A program made the position numbers and the translations under genes. Below are positions 6,316-11,322 of a DNA stretch of 11,322 nucleotides, one piece after another (the stretch's first letter is position 1; every line of letters starts with the position of its first letter). The notes under the pieces were generated by a model. The model searched no databases. It was not told the DNA's origin and was given only the letters and a program-made list of their open reading frames with translations. Source of the stretch: Puniceicoccales bacterium (GTDB taxonomy: Bacteria; Verrucomicrobiota; Verrucomicrobiia; Opitutales; JAIRKQ01); the NCBI GenBank assembly GCA_031288455.1, contig JAITRI010000010.1:1-11322 (forward strand), in the 5' to 3' direction.

Positions 6316-6541
6316 CCCTGCGCCGTCGCCTCCATAGCGCGCTGCAGCGGAGAATTCTCCTCGTGGACAAATACAGCGCCTTTGGGAAATTGTACCGTCC
6401 GAAAAGCGCATGGGCAAACTGCGAACAGGTGGGAGAAAACCTGCATCTGGCAAAGTTGCCGAACAGTGCCGCTTTCACGGGCGACAGCAGATGCCGATAG
6501 GCGCATATTAGCGCGCGTGCCACATGTCCAAAAATGCTCAT
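6302..6541 (-). CDS. yidD: Membrane protein insertion efficiency factor YidD
   Basis: A small membrane-associated protein that assists YidC-dependent insertion of inner-membrane proteins. The 79-aa product shows the family pattern: an amphipathic N-terminal helix (ARALICAYRHLLSP), the core CRFSPTCSQFA at residues 33-43 with its two Cys, and LSTRRILRC ending at Cys66. The usual C-terminal GG(Y/D)DPVP is absent and is replaced by SALWRRRRRVTAR. A neighbouring frame reads GGDGAGS at that point, so a frameshift or a degenerated tail is possible. ATG 6541 is preferred. An in-frame TTG at 6580 would add 13 residues not typical of the family. It lies 68 bp downstream of malQ and is probably co-transcribed with it. 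In most bacteria yidD neighbours rpmH/rnpA instead. Confidence 0.82.
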   Translation of the reverse strand: MSIFGHVARALICAYRHLLSPVKAALFGNFARCRFSPTCSQFAHALFGRYNFPKALYLSTRRILRCSALWRRRRRVTAR

Positions 6542-6609
6542 CGCTGTGGCACACACTATTGGCCATTCGCGGCGGCGCAATGCTTTTTATGCGGAAAGAT
6601 TATGCGGCG

Positions 6610-8121
6610 CTATCTCCCGTAGATGTCGCGCAGGGAATTGAGGTATTGCGGCACTTGGCGGTCGAAGGCGCAATGCAGCTGCTCAAGCGTCATCCGCCAT
6701 TGCCAATTGCCGGAGTTTGTGTTGGGAGTGTTAAACCTCGCCTCCGATCCGAGGTTCAGAATATCCTGCATGCTCAAAATCAGCAGATTCGATGGTGATT
6801 CATAGGCCTTCCTGATTAGATCCCATGCAATGTCGGAACCGTCCACGCGCAGATAACTCCTGATCTGATGCCTGCTGCTTTCCGGCAGCGAATGGAACCA
6901 TCCGCGAGTGGTGTCATTGTCGTGCGTCCCAAGATACAGCGTACTATTTTTCTCGTGCTCGTGCGGAAGGTACTTGTTGCGCCGATTGCCATCGAACGCG
7001 AACTGAAGAACGTTCATGCCGGGCAATCCCGTTTCACGCAGCAGCTCCGTGACGCCATCGTCAAGGCATCCCAAATCCTCGGCGATCAATTTTATCCTCG
7101 GGAAAATATTTTTCACGCGCCCGAAGAATTTTATGCCGGCGGCATTCTCCCACTTTCCATTTGCGCCCGTCCTGACCGGTGTCGCGATCTCCCAGTAGTT
7201 GTGAAATCCGCGAAAGTGGTCCAGGCGAATGACATCGTACAGCTCCGCGCATCTTTTTATGCGCTTCATCCACCAGGAGAAGTCGTCATTTTCCATGACT
7301 GTCCAATCGTAGACCGGATTCCCCCACACCTGGCCATCGTCGGAAAATGCGTCCGGAGGAACGCCGGCGACAACCTTCGGAGAACCGTCCCGCTGCAGCT
7401 TGAAAATTTCCACATTTGCCCACACATCGGCGCTATCGAGGCCGACGAAAATGGGAATATCCCCGATAATGGAAATGCCATTTTCTGCGGCAAAATTTTT
7501 CAGCGCCCGCCACTGCCTGTGGAACAGCCACTGGACAAATTTGTGGAACTGTGCCGATTTTTTCAAAATTTCATCGCATGAAATTTTTGTTTTCGCGGCG
7601 TGAAAATCGGAAAATTCCGCATTCCACGTGAGCCACGATTGCCCGGCGAATTTATTCTTTAGGGCCATGAATGCTGCGTATTCGTCGAGCCACCAGGAGC
7701 ACGTTTCGCAGAAATTTTCAAATTCTTCGGCACAGGAGCCGGCTTCTGAAAAATTTTCGAATGCGATTCGCAGCGTCGGCCAAATGTTTTCGTACAGATT
7801 TCCAAAATCCACGCGCCCACACTGCCGCTGTTCGAACGGAGGCAAATCGCAGCGCCGCAGCAGTCCATGCGCCACCAGTTCTTCCGTGTCTATGAAATAT
7901 GGATTCCCGGCGAATGTCGACGGACTCTGGTAGGGAGAATCCCCATAGCCGGTCGGATTTAGCGGGCAAATCTGCCAGTACTTCATGCCGGCTTCCCTGA
8001 GAAATAGCACAAACTCGCGGGCGCATTTATCGAAACATCCGATGCCGCGGCCGCCGGGCAATGCGCTCAGATGCAGAAAGACGCCGCATCCTCTTCCGCT
8101 AAGCCACGACCAAATCGCCAT
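6610..8121 (-). CDS. malQ: 4-alpha-glucanotransferase (GH77, amylomaltase)
   Basis: A cytosolic enzyme that transfers alpha-1,4-glucan segments between maltodextrins, used in glycogen and maltose metabolism. At 503 aa it is full length for the bacterial/plant DPE1-like form without N-terminal extension. Conserved blocks occur in order: LSALPGGRGIGCF (18-30), PLNPTGYGDSPYQS (53-66), IIGDIPIFVG (218-227), GVPPDAFSDDGQVWGNP (253-269), RLDHFRG (299-305, nucleophile Asp301), LIAEDLG (345-351, acid/base Glu348) and GTHDNDTTRGW (398-408, Asp401). All three catalytic carboxylates are present. The start at ATG 8121 is preceded by an in-frame stop two codons upstream, so it is well fixed. A short AGGG run lies nearby. 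It heads a minus-strand pair with yidD. Confidence 0.96.
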   Translation of the reverse strand: MAIWSWLSGRGCGVFLHLSALPGGRGIGCFDKCAREFVLFLREAGMKYWQICPLNPTGYGDSPYQSPSTFAGNPYFIDTEELVAHGLLRRCDLPPFEQRQCGRVDFGNLYENIWPTLRIAFENFSEAGSCAEEFENFCETCSWWLDEYAAFMALKNKFAGQSWLTWNAEFSDFHAAKTKISCDEILKKSAQFHKFVQWLFHRQWRALKNFAAENGISIIGDIPIFVGLDSADVWANVEIFKLQRDGSPKVVAGVPPDAFSDDGQVWGNPVYDWTVMENDDFSWWMKRIKRCAELYDVIRLDHFRGFHNYWEIATPVRTGANGKWENAAGIKFFGRVKNIFPRIKLIAEDLGCLDDGVTELLRETGLPGMNVLQFAFDGNRRNKYLPHEHEKNSTLYLGTHDNDTTRGWFHSLPESSRHQIRSYLRVDGSDIAWDLIRKAYESPSNLLILSMQDILNLGSEARFNTPNTNSGNWQWRMTLEQLHCAFDRQVPQYLNSLRDIYGR

Positions 8122-8224
8122 GCCCTACATTTAAGCGATTTCGTTGGGGTTTTGCACTACAAATTTCTGATTCTTACGCAATGCACCGGCGAAAGTGTAA
8201 ATACATTGAAAAACAAATGTTCCA

Positions 8225-8311
8225 TGTGCAAATGTTACACATTTTTTTAAAAAATTTTCGCAAAAGCGATTGACAACATCAAATTTGCGCATTCAGATGC
8301 GCCGCATCAGA
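8225..8311. promoter_or_regulatory. malQ / 8362 gene intergenic control region
   Basis: This divergent gap holds several signals. There is an imperfect palindrome TGTGCAA-ATG-TTACACA (8225-8241) and an A/T tract (about 8241-8258). A rightward TTGACA (8270-8275) has a weak -10, TCAGAT, at 8293-8298 after 17 nt. A perfect palindrome GATGCG-C-CGCATC (8296-8308) covers the likely start of the rightward transcript. I could not settle on a malQ promoter on the opposite strand. Confidence 0.4.
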
Positions 8312-8361
8312 CACGTGGCATAGTCACACTGAAAATTAGTGTTAGAAATAGGATTGACTGT

Positions 8362-8718
8362 ATGTATGCGAAAACTAGTGAAAAATTCACCCCAGTTGAA
8401 GGAAGAATAATAATAACATTTATTGACGAAGATGCTGCGCCCGTCCGCCTTACCCTCAACGGTAACAAAATCGCACAACTATCCTGTTACAGAGACTACA
8501 TTAAGACCAAAACCAATCTCGGGGAAAAGCACTACTACAGCACTCCAGAAATAGCATCCTTGCATTTTTGCTATTCGGTTTCCAATGGGAAAGCCAGTAT
8601 TCGCGAATATGTGCGCGATGGATGTCTGGTTTCGAGTGAGAAATCGCATGGCGAATGTGGCAGCGATCAATCTTTGTCAAATAGGAGCATTTCTGACGAT
8701 GAGACGCCGTTTGAATGA
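8362..8718 (+). CDS. Small hypothetical protein, 118 aa
   Basis: I recognise no family. ATG 8362 is supported by AGGA at 8350-8353 with 8-nt spacing, one of the better ribosome-binding sites in the window, and by a TTGACA-type promoter about 65 bp upstream. Residues 1-90 look like a compact beta-rich domain (EGRIIITFIDEDAAPVRL, then SLHFCYSVSNGKASIREYV). There are four cysteines (C42, C70, C88, C99) and no signal peptide or membrane helix. The last 28 residues are Ser/Asp/Glu-rich and probably disordered (SDQSLSNRSISDDETPFE). The gene is monocistronic, diverges from malQ and converges on the phosphatase gene. Function is unknown; a small soluble or secreted protein is possible. Confidence 0.65.
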   Translation: MYAKTSEKFTPVEGRIIITFIDEDAAPVRLTLNGNKIAQLSCYRDYIKTKTNLGEKHYYSTPEIASLHFCYSVSNGKASIREYVRDGCLVSSEKSHGECGSDQSLSNRSISDDETPFE

Positions 8719-8874
8719 TTGCATTTTAGGGCGGACGGTGACGGACGGGGGTGACGTGAGCGACAGGGACGACGAGTGGCACATGGCGGAATGAAGTCAC
8801 ATTGAAGAATGAATGACTGTGAGAGATTGCCAATCTTCCACGGGAATCGCGGCCCATATTATGTTTGAAAAATC

Positions 8875-8907
8875 GTTGCGGAAACACCGATTGTTGCGGA
8901 AACACCG
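8875..8907. repeat. Tandem 18-bp repeat, two copies
   Basis: The 15-mer GTTGCGGAAACACCG occurs at 8875-8889 and again at 8893-8907, a period of 18 bp with 3-nt spacers. Function is unknown. It could be an iteron-like or slippage-generated repeat. Confidence 0.75.
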
Positions 8908-8944
8908 TGGTCCACTTGCGACTTGCGATCAGAACAAAACATCT

Positions 8945-8959
8945 CCGCCCGTCGGGCGG
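8945..8959. repeat. GC-rich hairpin next to palindrome C
   Basis: CCGCCCG (8945-8951), centre T, CGGGCGG (8953-8959). It is a perfect 7+1+7 palindrome ending one base before palindrome copy C, so the two would form adjacent stem-loops. Confidence 0.7.
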
Positions 8960-8960
8960 C

Positions 8961-8983
8961 CCGCATCCGCGAAGCGGATGCGG
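8961..8983. repeat. REP-like palindrome, copy C
   Basis: CCGCATCCGC (8961-8970) and GCGGATGCGG (8974-8983) are perfect arms around the loop GAA. It lies between the convergent 3' ends of the 8362-8718 gene and the phosphatase gene (9249). A TGCCCGCCG 9-mer follows about 20 nt later, as it also does after copy A, which suggests the repeat unit is longer than the palindrome. Confidence 0.85.
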
Positions 8984-9248
8984 CTTTGGCAGTGGCTATG
9001 CTACTGCCCGCCGTTCTCCACTTTGCATTTTCACAGCATGCTTTTGGGAAATTGCAGCCGTCGAATTTCCATTCTTCTTTCCATCGCTTCGCTTGGCCAA
9101 AGCCGATTGTGGCGTGAAATGGGAAACGCGTCCGCTGTGAACAATGGCCGGGCCCGAAAGAGCATCTTTAGGCGGCGGATAGCGGAATCCATTGGGATGA
9201 GCGGGATTCTGCGCGGCGATCGAATTGGGATGAATTTCTGAATTGTGG

Positions 9249-11322
9249 TTAGGATTTTGCGAGATGTGATGCTCCCGTCACGGTCCCGAATATGTCACTT
9301 GGTTTAAAATTTGCGCATAGCGGGGACGTCTTAATCTTCAAGCCTTGGTATCCTGTAGCACTAGCAGTAATTTGTGGAGATCCACTTGCATTCAACATTG
9401 TGCTGTTGTTTGCTTTGTCAACGGCACTTGGTGCTGCGTATGCCTCCGGAACATCTGGATTGTCTCCATTCATTTTAATTCTAGCGCCCAGAGCATTCAC
9501 CGCGGCGCACACCATTCCTGTCCTATCCTTCCCGCTTTTGCAATTCACTGATGGCACATAGTTGAGCATGTGCGACAGGTAAAGTATTCTCTCCTGCATT
9601 GCATAGGGATTTGTTGGATTCTTATTGTGGGCGTTATCATTCCAAATTTTCACAATTTGAGCCGCCAGCTGAAGGACAATCTTTTTATTCTTCGGAGAAT
9701 TGGCGTCATCCATCAAATATTTGCCAACAATTGTATTGCTCCCAAATAACTTGTCCGCTTCTTTGAAATTAATCCAATCGGGAATCTTTTTGATGGTGCT
9801 TTCATAAAACTTCTGCAGTTCAGCGGCATTGTTATTTTTGCTGCTGAAGACATTTTCCCCAAACAACTTCACCATCGATTTTTTATTTTCCTCGTCACTG
9901 TCCGAGAAAATTTTGCTTACGGGGCTGAAATGTTGCCAATTGCAGCCGAAATTGAACAGCAGCGGTTCCCCTAATTTTACGTAACGCTCTATGAATTTGT
10001 CTGGATTTTTTGGATCGCGAAAGGATATTTTCGTTGGAATGTTTACAAATTTCCTAATGGTTTTCATTTGCTGCATCGGCATTTTGCAATCTGCTTTCCC
10101 AAATGCATTGGGCGTCATCAGCTGAATGTTTGAAAGTGTTATTGGAATTGGATTACCTGGCGACGTCCCAAGCCCTAGCGCGATTTTTCCGGAGAGGTCT
10201 GCGGAAATTATCGAAGGGTGCAGCGTAAGAGCGAGAAGTTCCTTGGTCGCATCGTGGCCACCCCTCGTGTTTCCATGTCTTATTATGTCCAGTTGCTTTT
10301 CGCCAATGGGAGATTGCCCATGACTATCTTCCGCACTCACCGAAGAGATCCATGAATTTATGAGGTATGGACTGTTCCTTTCATTTGACGTTACTCCATA
10401 GTGCCCACACTCAATGGCCGCTTTGGACGGCGCAGGAATCTGTGTGCAGCAAAACTTAACAGGAGCACCATTATTATTAATCATAATTGCACTCGATTTG
10501 GACGGTTTCCACGCTTCTTCATATGCATTAATGGCATCAACATTACTGATTTTTTTGAAAACGTTTTTTGGCACACCGTCTTGTGTGCATACCGCAAATA
10601 GCAGCTTGCTCACCAAATTGCATGTGGCATCGAACTCAGGCTTGCCATAAATTTTGGTTAGCTGAATATTTTTTCGTTCCTTATCAAGAAAATTGATGTA
10701 AGTGTCAATGGCCGCTGTGCCATTCTTTTCAGTGACATGTTTTTTTGCCATTTCCGCAGCGATTTTTGAAATATCAAAAATGCGATTGATGGCATCTCCG
10801 GAGAAGGCTTTGCCGCTGCGCAGCATGGTTTCCAGTTGAAATTTTTCATTTATCAGGTCACCGGATACTGACGTGCCGGGCGCCGTATTAATAATTTTTT
10901 TGTTCACTTCATCGAGTTTAGTTTGCACATGTTGCACATCGCCTGCGCCGTCTTCAGTTTTGCTTCTCGCTTTCTCGAGTTCATCGTGCATACGCTGCAG
11001 ATCGTCCTTGCCCTCGAAATTTATTTTTTCGTCCTCGTCATATTCAGTTTCGTTCACATCCTCATCCTTATCCTCATCCTCGGGATCAATTAATGCGTAA
11101 TCCAATTCCGATGGTCCCATCCCGTCCTCAGAATTTATTTTCTTATCTCCACTGCCTTCGAGCGTATTCCACTGTGCATCGGTCAGCGTTATCGGTGAAG
11201 GCGGCACGGGCGATTTCACCGAAGGCGGTGGCACTGGCGATTGTCTCGAAGGTGGGAGCATCAGTTGTGTGGTAGACGATTGCACCGAAGGTGGTGGCAT
11301 CGGCGGTGTGGTAGACGATTTC
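9249..11322 (-). CDS. SopB/IpgD-like phosphoinositide phosphatase, 5' end outside window
   Basis: Probable secreted effector that dephosphorylates phosphoinositides or inositol phosphates at host membranes. Numbered from the ATG at 11300, the visible 683 residues comprise a Pro/Ser/Thr-rich repeat region (1-38), an acidic segment (about 58-100), a likely coiled coil (101-136) and a long domain (about 140-683). In that domain, SNIQLMTPN (390-398), LLFNFGCN (447-454) and NCKSGKDRTGM (586-596) match the conserved order in SopB/IpgD proteins. The CX5R loop is intact (Cys587, Arg593). A Gly-rich ATGYQGLKI segment (648-656) lies near the C-terminus. No N-terminal Sec signal is visible, as expected for a type III or similar substrate. 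The frame stays open to 11322 and the 13-residue repeat (SSTT...PPS) continues upstream of ATG 11300, so the true start lies further right. The type of secretion system is not shown here. Confidence 0.82.
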   Translation of the reverse strand, partial: KSSTTPPMPPPSVQSSTTQLMLPPSRQSPVPPPSVKSPVPPSPITLTDAQWNTLEGSGDKKINSEDGMGPSELDYALIDPEDEDKDEDVNETEYDEDEKINFEGKDDLQRMHDELEKARSKTEDGAGDVQHVQTKLDEVNKKIINTAPGTSVSGDLINEKFQLETMLRSGKAFSGDAINRIFDISKIAAEMAKKHVTEKNGTAAIDTYINFLDKERKNIQLTKIYGKPEFDATCNLVSKLLFAVCTQDGVPKNVFKKISNVDAINAYEEAWKPSKSSAIMINNNGAPVKFCCTQIPAPSKAAIECGHYGVTSNERNSPYLINSWISSVSAEDSHGQSPIGEKQLDIIRHGNTRGGHDATKELLALTLHPSIISADLSGKIALGLGTSPGNPIPITLSNIQLMTPNAFGKADCKMPMQQMKTIRKFVNIPTKISFRDPKNPDKFIERYVKLGEPLLFNFGCNWQHFSPVSKIFSDSDEENKKSMVKLFGENVFSSKNNNAAELQKFYESTIKKIPDWINFKEADKLFGSNTIVGKYLMDDANSPKNKKIVLQLAAQIVKIWNDNAHNKNPTNPYAMQERILYLSHMLNYVPSVNCKSGKDRTGMVCAAVNALGARIKMNGDNPDVPEAYAAPSAVDKANNSTMLNASGSPQITASATGYQGLKIKTSPLCANFKPSDIFGTVTGASHLAKS
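11186..11322 (-). repeat. Tandem 39-bp coding repeat (13-aa Pro-rich unit)
   Basis: GTGTGGTAGACGATT occurs at 11267-11281 and 11306-11320, a 39-bp period. On the minus strand it encodes successive 13-residue units, SSTTPPMPPPSVQ and SSTTQLMLPPSRQ, followed by shorter derivatives (SPVPPPSVK, SPVPPS). The array runs off the right edge, so its copy number is unknown. Confidence 0.7.

Larger units (their letters stand above)
8719..9248. other. Repeat-bearing intergenic region between convergent genes
   Basis: I see no convincing gene here. A plus-strand frame at 8813-9241 is open but runs straight through two palindromes and a tandem repeat, and its translation is Arg/Ser-rich without structure. 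The region starts with a G-rich stretch of loosely repeated GGACGG/GTGACG units (about 8730-8775). It then holds the tandem repeat at 8875-8907 and the double hairpin at 8945-8983. Confidence 0.55.

Noticed and set aside
5404..6453. 349-codon minus-strand open frame
   Set aside because: It lies antisense to the DUF2608 gene and also overlaps yidD. The translation is Cys/His/Arg-rich without domains, as expected for a shadow of a coding strand.
6868..7581. 237-codon plus-strand open frame
   Set aside because: It is antisense inside malQ, whose catalytic motifs are unambiguous on the minus strand.
8225..8241. CRP-like site TGTG...CACA
   Set aside because: Its spacing is one base longer than the TGTGA-N6-TCACA consensus and the inner bases do not match. 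It is noted only as an imperfect palindrome.
8813..9241. 142-codon plus-strand open frame
   Set aside because: It runs through a tandem repeat and two perfect palindromes, has low-structure Arg/Ser-rich translation and no ribosome-binding site.

Overview
The window looks like part of the chromosome of a Gram-negative, host-associated and probably intracellular bacterium. Three kinds of gene point that way: a SopB/IpgD-type phosphoinositide phosphatase, which is typical of effectors delivered into eukaryotic cells; a Trp/Tyr-permease-family amino-acid transporter; and a divergent pair made of a BPL_N-domain protein and a DUF2608 HAD-like protein. From general knowledge of where the last three families occur, a chlamydial or other PVC-group bacterium is my best guess. 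The window has no rRNA or other strong phylogenetic marker, so the lineage is inference.

Layout, left to right. Positions 1-400 hold repeats, including a perfect palindrome of a dispersed family. A minus-strand hypothetical ORF (401-1144) carries two NPF tripeptides. A gap of about 480 bp (1145-1626) contains a promoter-like site and two hairpins. An aromatic amino-acid permease (1627-2730) follows. Next come two tRNA genes with encoded CCA, a CAU tRNA and tRNA-Lys(UUU), each behind a TTGACA box. A largely non-coding stretch (3112-3543) contains a short minus-strand ORF that may be a gene remnant. An unrecognised 250-aa gene (3544-4296) is convergent with the BPL_N gene (4557-5312, minus). 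The BPL_N gene is divergent from the DUF2608 gene (5470-6315, plus). The DUF2608 gene overlaps tail-to-tail with yidD (6302-6541, minus), which lies downstream of malQ (6610-8121, minus) in a probable two-gene unit. A small unknown gene (8362-8718) diverges from malQ. After another repeat region, the minus-strand phosphatase gene (9249 to beyond the right edge) fills the rest.

The genes do not form one pathway. malQ (glycogen/maltodextrin metabolism), yidD (membrane-protein insertion), the tRNAs and the permease are housekeeping functions. They alternate with unrecognised, probably lineage-specific genes and one strong effector candidate.

Two structural themes recur. First, one palindrome with 10-nt arms and a 3-nt loop occurs three times, always beyond the 3' ends of genes. 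Second, several start regions carry short perfect palindromes close to promoter-like boxes: AATATTG-TTG-CAATATT, TCAGTTG-C-CAACTGA, CGGGGAA-T-TTCCCCG and GATGCG-C-CGCATC. I see no insertion sequence, CRISPR array or prophage. The most notable single item is the SopB/IpgD-like protein, with its proline-rich 13-residue repeats, acidic segment and intact CX5R catalytic loop.
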